Below are positions 29,411 to 38,243 of a stretch of DNA of 64,000 nt, piece by piece. Below the pieces are notes generated by a model that saw only the letters and a program-made list of their open reading frames with translations, had not been told where the DNA came from and did not search any database. The position numbers and the translations under genes are program-made. Source of the DNA: CAVWXT01 sp963759115 (GTDB lineage Bacteria > Planctomycetota > Planctomycetia > Pirellulales > Thermoguttaceae); the NCBI GenBank assembly GCA_963759115.1, contig CAVWXT010000005.1:2418001-2482000 (forward strand). The letters are read 5' to 3'. Position 1 is the stretch's first letter. Every line of letters begins with the position of its first letter.

Positions 29411-31818
29411 TCAGGATACGTATAACAATGTCTGTAACTGGCTCACGGCTTCAGCAAGTCTTTCTTCTCCCCCAAACTTCTCGGCAATCTCCATCACGTT
29501 GCCGTGCTCGGAGATTGGCGGCACTGCCAGCACATCGGGCATGACGAACTGTGCCGCGCCATAGGCCGCGTACTTCTCCAATAGCTCGTCCAGGATCGCG
29601 CGGGCCTCGGGGCTGTACTGGTCCCAGAAGTCCTTACGTTCGGTTCGCAGACGCCGGGCCCGTTCCCGCCGGGTTCGCAGCGGGGCGTTGAACGCGATAT
29701 GGCAGAGCAGGTCGAAGGGGTCGGCGTCGGGCTGGTTGGCCGACTCGGCCAGCTCGTCGAAGTCGATGCCGCGCTCGGCCAGCGCTTCGATGACCGCGGC
29801 GCGGTCTTCCGGGTCGGCCCAGGCGTCGCGGAGATCGGCGGCGCTGGTGTAGAGCGTGCGGACCTGTTCGGCCGTGTAGTCGGTGAACTGCACCACGCGA
29901 AGCTGCCGGCCGTTGGCGTCCAACTCGTAAACCAGGTGGGCGACAATCGCCACCTGCCCGCCGTCGAAGTAGAACTTTCGGCGGCGGTTCGTCGGGACGG
30001 CATCGGGCGGCAGCGGGCTGTGGCCCGGTTCGGTAGGCTCTCCCTCCGGCGGCTCCTCTTCCGGCGGTTCGGGCTGGTCGATGTCCGTCTTCGGTCTCCG
30101 CCTCCGGGTCGCCGTCGAACGTCGGGGTCGGCAAACAGGCGGGTGGCCGAACCGGTGTAGTCGAGGATGTTGAAGAACAGCTTGCCGTAGTCGTCCCGGA
30201 CCCGCGTGCCCCGGCCGATGATCTGCTTGAACTCGGTCATGGCGTTGATGATCCGCAGCAACACCACGTTCTTGCAGGTCGGCATGTCAACGCCGGTGGT
30301 GAGCATCTGCGACGTGGTGAGGATGACGGGCGTGGCGCGCTCCACGTCCTGGAACCGGCTCAAGTGGCCGCGGCCGATGCTGCCTTCGTCGGAAACGACC
30401 CGGCAAACGTAGTCGGGATACTGCTGAACCAGGTCGGCGTTGAGGTTGTTCAGGGCCCGGCGCATCTCGTCGGCGTGTTCCTGGTCCACGCAGAAGACAA
30501 TCGTCTTGGCGAACCGGTCGGTCTTCTTGAGGAACGCGGTCAGGTGCTTGGCGACCGCTTCGGTACGGGCCTTGAGCGAGATGATCCGCTCGAAGTCGGG
30601 CGTCTCGTACACTTCGTCGGGAATCTCCCGGCCGTAGCGGTCGATGTCGCCCTGGCTGGGCCGCCAGCCGGCCGCGTCCCATTGGGTGATGATCCGATGC
30701 ACGCGGTACGGGGCCAGGAAGCCGTCGTCGATGCCCTGCCGCAGGCTGTAGGTGTAGATGGGATTGCCGAAGTAGCGGTAGGTGTCGATGTTGTCCTGCC
30801 GCTTCGGCGTGGCCGTCATGCCGAGCTGGTAGGCCGGCTCGAAGTATTCCAGGATTTCCCGCCAGTTGCTATCGTCGCGGGCGCTGCCGCGGTGGCACTC
30901 ATCGACCACGATGAGGTCGAAGAAGTCGCGGGGGAACTCCCGGTAGAGCCCCGGCCGGCGCTCGTCCTTGGCGATGGCCTGATAGATGGCGAAGTACATT
31001 TCGCGGCCGTAGCTCAACTCGCCTTCGCCGATCTTGATGCGGGCGTCGCCGAAAGGCGTGAAGGTCTTGTCCTTGGGGTCATCGACCAGCACGTTGCGGT
31101 CGGCCAGGTAGAGAATCTTGGGCCGGCGATGCTCGCCCGTGCGGTTCCAGCGGGAAGACCAGAGCTTCCAGCAGATTTGGAAGGCCACGAAGGTCTTGCC
31201 CGTGCCGGTGGCCATCGTCAGCAGCACGCGACGGTCGCCCAGCAGGATCGCCCGGACGGTGCGGTTGATGGCGATTTCCTGGTAGTACCGCGGGTGCTTG
31301 CCGCTGAGGTTGTAGGTGGGCGTCAGCAGCCGGTCGGCCACCTCGGGGGCGAGTTGCTCTTGGCCGGCCAGCCGGCGCCACAACTCATCGGGCGTGGGGA
31401 AGGTGTCGATCTCGCGCTCCAAGCCCGGTCAGTGTAGTCGAACTCGACGATGCCGTGGCCGTTGGTCGCGTAGGCGAACTTGAGGTCGAGGATTTCGGCG
31501 TATTCCTTCGCCTGCTGGAGCCCGTCGCCGGGGGTGTTGTAGGTGGGCTTCGCCTCGACGACGGCGATGGGGAAGTCGGGGCGGATAGCGGAGGATGTAG
31601 TCGGCCCGCTTGCCCGGGCGCCGCCGGCCCTGCCGACCCGTCACCACGATCCGCCCGTCGGTGAACGTGACCTGCTCGTTGATGCGGTGCGGTTCGTCCT
31701 CCCAGCCCGCGGCCTGGAGCTTGGGCACAACGTAGCGGCGGCAAGTATCGGCTTCGTTTGGCATCCCGGTCGGCGAATCTCGCGTGTACCACGAGGGGCT
31801 ATTGGCAAAGCGGGACAT
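29411..31818 (-). CDS. hsdR: Type I restriction endonuclease subunit (frameshifted)
   Basis: ATP-dependent translocase and nuclease. The N-terminal piece (MPNEADTCRRYVVPKLQAAG) precedes a break near 31590, in the nuclease domain. The SF2 helicase core is intact: LLTMATGTGKTFVAFQI, LIVVDECHRGS, QLGMTATPKR, IILTTSQMLTTGVDMPTCK-type motif V, and FKQIIGRGTRVRDDYGK. After breaks near 30110 the EcoEI-type C-terminal domain follows (FTDYTAEQVRTLY, ARAILDELLEKYA). The start at 31818 has GGCGGGG upstream. First gene of the operon hsdR, NDT/TIR-like, hsdM, ORF6N, hsdS. Confidence 0.92.
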
Positions 31819-32005
31819 CTACCCCGCCGGAAGGATAGGATAACCTTTGCGGCAGTAGTCGTCTAGCGGTGGAACGGACAGAGTAAGGTGTCGAGCCGAG
31901 AGGTGGCGCGGTCGGACAGGCTTCGACATATTCTGTATCAGGGTTTCCCGTCGGTATCTCAATCGTCGCGTGCCGTGCTCCGTATCAACCCGGCGCTTAG
32001 GCTAC

Positions 32006-32146
32006 TCACTCCACCGCGACTTCTTCGTTGAGAATTGCTTCGAGGCCGCGGGCGATCAGCTTCGTGCGTTGGGTGCGGAGCTTTTTGGCCAACTGGTCGG
32101 TCTTCCGCAGAAGTCCCTTTTCAATGCTGACGGAAATGATTTGCAC
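32006..32146 (-). CDS. Small ribbon-helix-helix-like protein
   Basis: A 46-residue protein from a GTG at 32146 with AAGG upstream: QIISVSIEKGLLRKTDQLAK then LRTQRTKLIARGLEAIL. A short beta strand followed by two helices fits the Arc/CopG ribbon-helix-helix fold used by many antitoxins. No toxin gene lies beside it; the neighbours are hsdR (divergent side) and an SGNH hydrolase, so it may be an orphan. Confidence 0.5.
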   Translation of the reverse strand: MQIISVSIEKGLLRKTDQLAKKLRTQRTKLIARGLEAILNEEVAVE

Positions 32147-32180
32147 GCCTTGCCCTTGCGTTGACCGCAACGCTTCGTGC

Positions 32181-33284
32181 CTATGGCAGCAGGGGGCGCA
32201 GAGCCTTCGCGAACACATCGGCCTGCCGCATCATGCCCAGGTCAGTCAGATGGACGCCGTCCACCGTCCCCTCGCCGTCGTCGCCGAGCATTCCCTCGTT
32301 CCATAGGAAGTGCAGGTTCTTCACGCCGTCCTTCGTCAATTTCTCGTAGGCGTCGCGGAGAATCCGCCCTTTCGCCGTCGGCGACTGGCCGCGGACGCTG
32401 GAGTCTTCGGCCAGCACGATGGGCGTGTCGGGATGGGCCGCACGCAGCTTCTTCACGAACGGCTCGATGCGCTCCGACACGTCGGCCGGCCCCATGTTCC
32501 ACAGGCAATCGAGCACGTAAACCGTCGGATTGAGTTCGGCCAGCAGGTCGGCCATTGCCGGCTCCATCCGCCCGCTGCCGCTGAAGCCCAAGTTGATGAT
32601 CGTGGCATCCAGTTTTCGGCCCGCGATGGCGGTGGAGTTCATGCCCGGCCGCGAGGCACAGCCGCCCTGGGTGATCGAGGTGCCATAGAACACGATGGTC
32701 TTGCGCTGTTTGAGCGAGGCCGCGTCGGGCCTCGAAATGGTCCGGCCCGGCGGAATGCCGATCTCGATCGACTTGACGCCGTTATAGAGAGGCAGATATA
32801 GCAAGAGTTCCTCGCCGGCCGGCGGCTTGAAAGTGGCCGTGTTCGTCATGGCGGTGGGCCGGCCGTTGCCGACGAATCGCCATCGCCCGTCCTTGGCTTT
32901 GGCATAGAGGTCCACGCCGCTGACGCCCGTGGCCGGCATGTGCGGCTTGGCGATCTCGTCGAATGCGAGGCTCCAGCGAACTTGAAGCGACGGCGCGTCG
33001 GTCGTAAAGCGAACGCAGAATCCCGTGGTCTGATGGCTCAGCTTCCACACCGCCTCCGTGGCTTTCCCCTCGGCGTGGGCCGGCAGCCGGTCGTAGAACG
33101 ACTGCGTGTCGGTCCAGCCCTTGCCCTCTACACCGATATCCTTGCAGTCATACCAGAGCGTCTTGCCGTCGTCGCTCGCCTTGGCTTTTTGGGGGTCCAG
33201 GCTCTCAGCCCGTAATGAACCCTGCGTCGTAAGGATTGCCAGAGTTGAGACAAGAAGGACGAATTTGTGCTCAAGATGTCTCAT
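32181..33284 (-). CDS. Secreted SGNH/GDSL hydrolase with N-terminal jelly-roll domain, paralogue A
   Basis: Signal peptide MRHLEHKFVLLVSTLAIL, then a beta-rich domain (about residues 30-170, with LYLPLYNGVKSIEIGI) and an SGNH domain. Catalytic Ser is in FYGTSITQGG, the second block Gly in LGFSGSGRMEP, the third block Asn in LWNMG, and Asp/His in DGVHLTDLG. 367 residues. Likely an esterase acting on acetylated polysaccharide or similar; substrate unknown. It follows paralogue B by 48 bp on the same strand. Confidence 0.88.
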   Translation of the reverse strand: MRHLEHKFVLLVSTLAILTTQGSLRAESLDPQKAKASDDGKTLWYDCKDIGVEGKGWTDTQSFYDRLPAHAEGKATEAVWKLSHQTTGFCVRFTTDAPSLQVRWSLAFDEIAKPHMPATGVSGVDLYAKAKDGRWRFVGNGRPTAMTNTATFKPPAGEELLLYLPLYNGVKSIEIGIPPGRTISRPDAASLKQRKTIVFYGTSITQGGCASRPGMNSTAIAGRKLDATIINLGFSGSGRMEPAMADLLAELNPTVYVLDCLWNMGPADVSERIEPFVKKLRAAHPDTPIVLAEDSSVRGQSPTAKGRILRDAYEKLTKDGVKNLHFLWNEGMLGDDGEGTVDGVHLTDLGMMRQADVFAKALRPLLP

Positions 33285-33332
33285 CGCGACGTATCTCCCA
33301 TGATTTTGGCGTGCCGACAAAGTCGTGAATCG

Positions 33333-34442
33333 CTACTTCGCGGCCTGCAAGATCGGGCGCAGGCCGTTGGTGAACGCATCGGCGTGGCGCATCATTCCCA
33401 GGTCGTTGGGATGGCCGCCGTCCACGGTGCCCTCGCCGTCGTCCCCCAGCATTCCTTGGTTGGACAGGAAATACAGGTTCTTGTCGCCTTGCGCGGCCAA
33501 TTTCGTACGAAGCTCCTGCAACAGGCGGCCCTTGCTCGTCGGCTTGTTGGCCGCCTGAGCGTCCTCGACCAAGACGATGGGCGTGTCGGGGTGGGCCGCG
33601 CGCAGCTTCTTGACGAACGGCTCGGCACGCTCGGATACCTCTTTGTCGGACATGTTTCCCATGGTGTCGAGGACGTACACCGCCGGATTGAGTTCCGCCA
33701 ACAGGCCGGCCAGTTCCGGCTCCATCCGTCCGCTGCCGCTGAAGCCCAAATTGATCACCGTGGCATCGAGCCGCCGGCCCATAATCGCCGGAAAGGCCAT
33801 CCCCGGCCGCGACGCGCACCCGCCCTGCGTAATCGAGGTGCCGTAGATGACAATGGTCTTTCGCGGCTTGCTCGCCGCCGTCGCGGGCGTGGAAATCGTT
33901 CGGTCTTTCGGCACGCCAATCTCGACCGACTTCACGCCGTTGTAGAGGGGCAAATAGAGCAGCAGTTCGGCGCCGGGCGCCGGCTTGAATGTGGCCGTGT
34001 TCGTCACTTTGGCCGGCCGGCCGTTCTGGACGAAACGCCACTCGGCGCCCTTTTCCCTGGCGTACAGGTCAACGCCGCTGACCCCCGTCGCCGGCATGTG
34101 GGGCATGGCCAGGTCCTTCTTGTTCAGGGTCCAGCGGACCTGAAACGACGGCGCGTCGGTCGAAAATCGCACGCACAACCCCGCACTGTCGTGGCTGAGT
34201 CCCCAGTCCTTTTGCGACACGGTGCCCTCGGCCTTCGCCGGCAGGCGATCGTAGAACGACTGGGTGTCGGTCCAGCCCTTACCCTCCACGCCGATGTCCT
34301 TGCAGTCATACCAAAGCATCTTGTCGTCGTCGCTCGCCTTCGCCTTCTGGGGATCGACGGTCTCAGCACACAGCAAACCCCGAGCGGCGAATATCACCAG
34401 ACCCACAAGAAAGAATACGAACGGGCGATCGAGCGGTCTCAT
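33333..34442 (-). CDS. Secreted SGNH/GDSL hydrolase, paralogue B
   Basis: A close paralogue of the next gene over the whole length (369 residues): the shared block ETVDPQKAKASDD differs by few residues and WYDCKDIGVEGKGWTDTQSF is identical. Signal peptide VFFLVGLVIFAARGLLC. Catalytic blocks: IYGTSITQGG, LGFSGSGRMEP and DGGHPNDLG, the last one differing from DGVHLTDLG in paralogue A but keeping Asp and His. A tandem duplication; both copies look intact, so they may have diverged in substrate. Confidence 0.88.
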   Translation of the reverse strand: MRPLDRPFVFFLVGLVIFAARGLLCAETVDPQKAKASDDDKMLWYDCKDIGVEGKGWTDTQSFYDRLPAKAEGTVSQKDWGLSHDSAGLCVRFSTDAPSFQVRWTLNKKDLAMPHMPATGVSGVDLYAREKGAEWRFVQNGRPAKVTNTATFKPAPGAELLLYLPLYNGVKSVEIGVPKDRTISTPATAASKPRKTIVIYGTSITQGGCASRPGMAFPAIMGRRLDATVINLGFSGSGRMEPELAGLLAELNPAVYVLDTMGNMSDKEVSERAEPFVKKLRAAHPDTPIVLVEDAQAANKPTSKGRLLQELRTKLAAQGDKNLYFLSNQGMLGDDGEGTVDGGHPNDLGMMRHADAFTNGLRPILQAAK

Positions 34443-34585
34443 TCGGGCATACCTCCTGCGCGGCAGCCGCCGGCGCGTCCGGAAGAGTTCCGAGAGACGT
34501 CCGCCCCCGCGGCATAGCCGCCATTCTCGGGGGGCGATGCGCCACTGTCAACCGCTCGAGCCGCCGGGAATCCGCCGCCAGTAGT

Positions 34586-34680
34586 CTGTTGAAGAAGTCG
34601 GTTCGTGGTTGTAGGAGGCGACTCCAGTCGCCGATCGTCCGCGGATTTACATCGCCATCGGCGACTGGAGTCGCCTCCTA
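34586..34680. repeat. Dispersed palindrome family 1, copy 3 (5' part, split by group II intron)
   Basis: Outer arm CTGTTGAAGAAGTC pairs with CAGCTTTTTCAAC at 36829-36841; inner arms GGAGGCGACTCCAGTCGCC and its complement are both on this side. The group II intron starts directly after CGCCTCCTA. Confidence 0.85.
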
Positions 34681-35231
34681 GTGCGCTTGTGAGTGTATCG
34701 AATCAGCAAGGTGCAAGTCCTTGTCGAAATTGGGTTTGAACTTCGTAACCGAAAGTAACTGCGTCCTCGTGAGAGGGGGTGGAGAGCAACTGAAGGTGAA
34801 CGGCTGGTCCGCAGGATGACGAACTCGATTCGGCCGGTTGTCGTGGCGAGCCTGCTAGGAAAAGGCGAAGCCCAAGTGACGCTGTGGTCCTCGCAAGGGA
34901 TGCGGTCGGCAGACCGCGCGGTAAGCTCCGGGGGGAAACCAAACCAAGCCCCAGAGGCGGCAACAGGTGGTTGGAGGCGGAACGGTCGGAAGGTTTGATA
35001 CATGAAGCAAGGAGACCTGGGCGGGTACAAGGACGAAGTTCATTGTCCCTGATAAGGATACGAAGAATCGACCGCCCAGGAGTCAGAGCGTCCATACGAG
35101 CGAGGAAGCGGGGCAATGCCCGTCGAGCAAAGGGACGCAGGAAAGGGGATGAAACATGACGCACGGCCAAAACCACACCGTACCGCGAGTGTCGGCAACG
35201 ACTAGCCACGACGGACTGCGTCAGGCACACG

Positions 35232-36596
35232 TAAGTCGCTGTTCAAAAATAAGTTAGCCGTTTGTATAATCTGCGTATTCCGCTTCCATGGATGGAGAGA
35301 CGGTCATGGCAGACAAGGATTGCAGGCGCATTCGCCGGTGTCGCTGCCGAGGATGTCGCTCGCGTAGCGATGCGGATTTGGTTGCGTACCATCGGGCCAT
35401 CAATCGAGTGATGGCCGAGTTGGACGAACGGAGTCGGCGGTTGTTCGCCGGGATCGTGGCCCGGCAACGCGGACACGGGGGCGTCCAGTTGGTGGCGGAA
35501 ATCACCGGCCTGAGCCGTATGACAATCCGCCGGGGATTGCGCGAAAGCGAACGCGGACAGGTGGCGTCTTCAGAGCGAGTACGGCGTCCCGGCGGCGGAC
35601 GAAAACGAGTCGAAAAAAAACGCCACGTGTGCGGGAGTTGTTGAAGGGGCTGTTGCGGGATGCGACGGCTGGCGATCCGATGGGTGGTCTGCGGTGGACG
35701 CACAAGACCACCCGCAACCTGGCCGCTGCATTGACGCGACGTGGCGTACCGGTCGGGCACGTGACGGTGGCTCGGTTGCTGCGAGCACAGAAGGTACTCG
35801 TTGCGATCGAACCGCAAGCGGTTGGGTGGGAAGAGAGATCCCTATCGGGATCAGCAATTCCGCCTGTTGGGGCGTCGGCGACGGCGATTCCAACGGCAAG
35901 GGTGGCCGGTAATCAGTGTGGATACGAAGAAAAAGGAGTTGGTGGGCAACTTCAAAAATAACGGACGCAGTTGGCGGTGTGAGGACCGCGACGTGCTGGA
36001 CCACGACTTTCCCACACTGGCCCGCGGCCGCGCCTATCCCTACGGCATCTATGACGAGAATCGCAATGAGGGCTATGTCGTGATCGGCACAACTCATCAG
36101 ACAGCGACCTTTGCCGTGCGTGCCATTCGCTCGTGGTGGCTGAAGGTTGGGCGGCGTCGGTACTCGGGTGTGTCTTGGTTGGCCATCGAAGCCGACAGCG
36201 GAGGTGCCAACGGCAACCGTTGTTGGGCTTGGAAGGTGGGCCTGCAAGAATTGGCTGACGAATTCAGATTGACGATCACGGTCGGGCATTATCCCGCAGG
36301 AGCCTCCAAGTGGAACCCGATCGAGCACCGCATGTTCAACCTCATCAGTGCCAATTGGGCCGGCGAGCCACTGACCAGTTACGAAGTCATGCTGAAGAAC
36401 ATCCGCACGACACGGTCGAGCACGGGCTTTCGCTGCCGCGCATCGTTGGACACCAAGCTCTACCCGACCAAAGTCAAGGTGTCCGACGAAGCGAAGGCAA
36501 CCGTGCGGCTGTTGCGACATACCGTCCTACCCAAATGGAACTACACCATCTGTCCACGAAAACGAAACGGCTAAGTTATTTTTGAACAAGTCCTAA
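35232..36596 (+). mobile_element. ISAzo13-type insertion sequence (35235-36593) with TAA target duplication
   Basis: Comparison with the unoccupied intron at 53327 gives the ends exactly: CACG TAA [1359 bp] TAA CTTGG, a 3-bp duplication. The terminal inverted repeats share TGTTCAAAAATAA and TTAGCCG with a few mismatches (left GTCGCTGTTC, right complement GGACTTGTTC). Contains one transposase gene. Confidence 0.93.
35288..36574 (+). CDS. ISAzo13-family transposase (two frame changes)
   Basis: N-terminal helix-turn-helix part: RQRGHGGVQLVAEITGLSRM. Middle part in another frame after the A8 run at 35613-35620: LLKGLLRDATAGDPMGGLRW then THKTTRNLAAALTRRGVPV. The catalytic part returns to the first frame near 35795: ISVDTKKKELVGNFKN, WLAIEADSGGANGNR and HYPAGASKWNPIEHRMFN, the DDE-type aspartates and glutamate. 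The order matches the ISAzo13 family end to end (about 425 residues). The first change lies on a slippery A8 and could be programmed -1 frameshifting; the second lacks such a motif and may be damage or error. Confidence 0.9.
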
Positions 36597-36847
36597 CTTG
36601 GCTCAGATTGGCCGCACCGTCGATGTTGCATGTTGGTGGCCTTCCCGTGAAGGTCAGGGCCTTTCGCTTCTGCCGATCCCGAGAAGGAACCTTGTTTCCT
36701 TCCCGCGCTCGGTTCACCAATCCTCTACGAGGTAACACCACTAACCGGAGAGCCGGATGCGGGAAATCCGCCAGTCCGGTTCGGAGGGAGGGGAGGCCGG
36801 GAACTTAACCGGCCTTCCCTACCCCTATCAGCTTTTTCAACGGGCCG

Positions 36848-37328
36848 CTAGGCGTCGCAGCGGATTCCGAGGATCTCGAACTTCAGCGTGCCCTGCGGGC
36901 ACGGCGATCTCGACCCGATCGCCGACCTTCTTGCCTACCAACCCCTGGGCCAGCGGGCTGGTAATGAGAATCTTGCCGCTGTCGTAATCCTCCTCGCCGG
37001 CGCCGACAAGTGTGAACTCCTCTTCATCGCCGAAGTTGAGGTCCTTCACCCGGACCGTGGAGCCGAAGGCCGCCTCGTCCTTGGGAAACTGCGAGGGGTC
37101 GATCAGCACGGCCCGCGAGAGCTTGTCGCGGAGCACGTCGATACGGGCCTGCAACAAGCCCTGGCTTTCGCGGGCGCCGTGGTACTCGGCGTTCTCGCTT
37201 AGGTCGCCCTCCGCGCGGGCAGTGCCCAGCCGTTCCAGGATTTTCGGCATCTCGACCGTGTGGAGATGGTCGAGGTCGGCCTTGAGTTTGTCGTATCCGG
37301 TGCGAGTCATCGGGATGCGATCGGACAT
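36848..37328 (-). CDS. greA: Transcription elongation factor GreA (frameshift near the end)
   Basis: Rescues backtracked RNA polymerase by stimulating transcript cleavage. The coiled-coil N-domain has LGTARAEGDLSENAEYHGAR with the acidic tip, and the C-domain has ILITSPLAQGLVGKKVGD. A one-base shift near 36890 hides the conserved end; the other frame gives GTLKFEILGIRCDA and a TAG at 36848. About 160 residues. Its stop lies 20 bp from the end of group II intron 1, which entered the palindrome acting as downstream boundary of greA. Confidence 0.95.
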
Positions 37329-37620
37329 GTTTCACCCTGACGAAAAAAAACGCGACTCCCTGCTTTCGCGGGGGGCCGCTCGAATCTGTTAACCCCTCAA
37401 GCGGCCGAAGCCGCCACCAACAAAGGAAAGGGGGAAACGGAGATGTGAGGCGACGATGCCGGCCAACTCCTCTCTCCTCACCCTTCTCCCTGCAATTACG
37501 ACAACAACACGAAGAAGTTCCAACGCAACCGCCAACCGGCGTGACGGCCTGCCGCAGGCCCGACGCACCATCTCAAGTATTTTACACGCGGAGCGCCGTC
37601 GCCGCCAGCCCACGCCCCAG

Positions 37621-37708
37621 ATGAAAACGGGGACAGGCACCGCAAGTAATAGTGGTTCAAATCAAGCGACAATACAACCTATTGCGGAGCCAGTCCCCGT
37701 TTTCATCA
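37621..37708. repeat. Dispersed palindrome family 2
   Basis: Perfect outer arms ATGAAAACGGGGAC and GTCCCCGTTTTCAT, with ACAGGCACCG and CGGAGCCAGT just inside. Located in the greA upstream region. Confidence 0.85.
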
Positions 37709-37716
37709 GGCCACCC

Positions 37717-37830
37717 CAGGGCCGTCCCAAGTAGGACTTGTAGGAGGCGACTCCAGTCGCCGATTTGCGGCTGTCTTCGGGCAATCGGCGACTGGAGTCG
37801 CCTCCCACAGTGAAAAACTGATTGGCCCTT
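37717..37830. repeat. Dispersed palindrome family 1, copy 4
   Basis: Outer arms CAGGGCC and GGCCCTT, inner arms GGAGGCGACTCCAGTCGCC and complement, loop TTTGCGGCTGTCTTCGGGCA as in copy 2. Uninterrupted at the intron target position (CTCCCACAGTG). Confidence 0.9.
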
Positions 37831-38243
37831 CCCAGGCCGCCGTTGGCAGTTCTTCGGCCGCGATCGGCGAGACCGGTCTCTGCCGCGCCCTGGGCGCGAG
37901 TCTCTGTTCCATTCTCGTGAGCAACGCGTGCGGCGGCCATCCGGAATATCCCGCAAAAACGGTACAAAACGATTGTCTGTTTAGTCTGCCCACAAGACGT
38001 GTAATTTCCATAGGTCCCATACGATCCATATCAAGCAATCGGCACAAGCGGACGATAGGCACTGGTATGGGGGCCAGAAGTGGCCAAACTGCGTCGTTTA
38101 CGTCGAGCCTTGAGGCTTGGCAAGATGGCGCACTATGGGCAACAGGGCTAATGTACGCGATGTGAATGATCCGAAAAGGCTAAAGGCGGAGTGCGCCTAT
38201 AGACCAAGCCCTATCCGGTTTCGACGCTTCAAGGAGGCATGCA

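Larger units (their letters stand above)
34681..36828 (+). mobile_element. Group II intron 1, without reverse transcriptase, interrupted by an IS
   Basis: Starts GTGCGCTTGTGAGTG and ends ACCCCTAT, the GUGYG...AY ends of group II introns. Domain V is at about 36752-36786, with GAGAGCCGGATGCGGGAAAT pairing with the CCGGTTC side. Domain VI follows as GGAGGGGAGGCCGG...CCGGCCTTCCC with an unpaired A eight bases from the 3' end. Without the IS it is 786 nt and nearly identical to intron 2 at 53327. A short open reading frame from the ATG at 35156 seems to be the remnant of the lost maturase gene. The boundaries are confirmed by comparison with uninterrupted palindromes. Confidence 0.88.
37329..38243. 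other. Long intergenic region with two palindromes
   Basis: About 915 bp between divergent greA and the cysteine-rich repeat gene. It holds a family 2 palindrome (37621-37708, arms ATGAAAACGGGGAC and GTCCCCGTTTTCAT) and a family 1 palindrome (37717-37830). A smaller hairpin is at 37868-37908 (GAGACC...). The last 400 bp hold no recognised element except AAGGAGG before the next start. No coding sequence is supported. Confidence 0.6.

Noticed and set aside
34703..35230. Open frames inside the ORF-less introns (also 53349-53915)
   Set aside because: They lie in ribozyme domains I-III, on the antisense strand, with no protein similarity.
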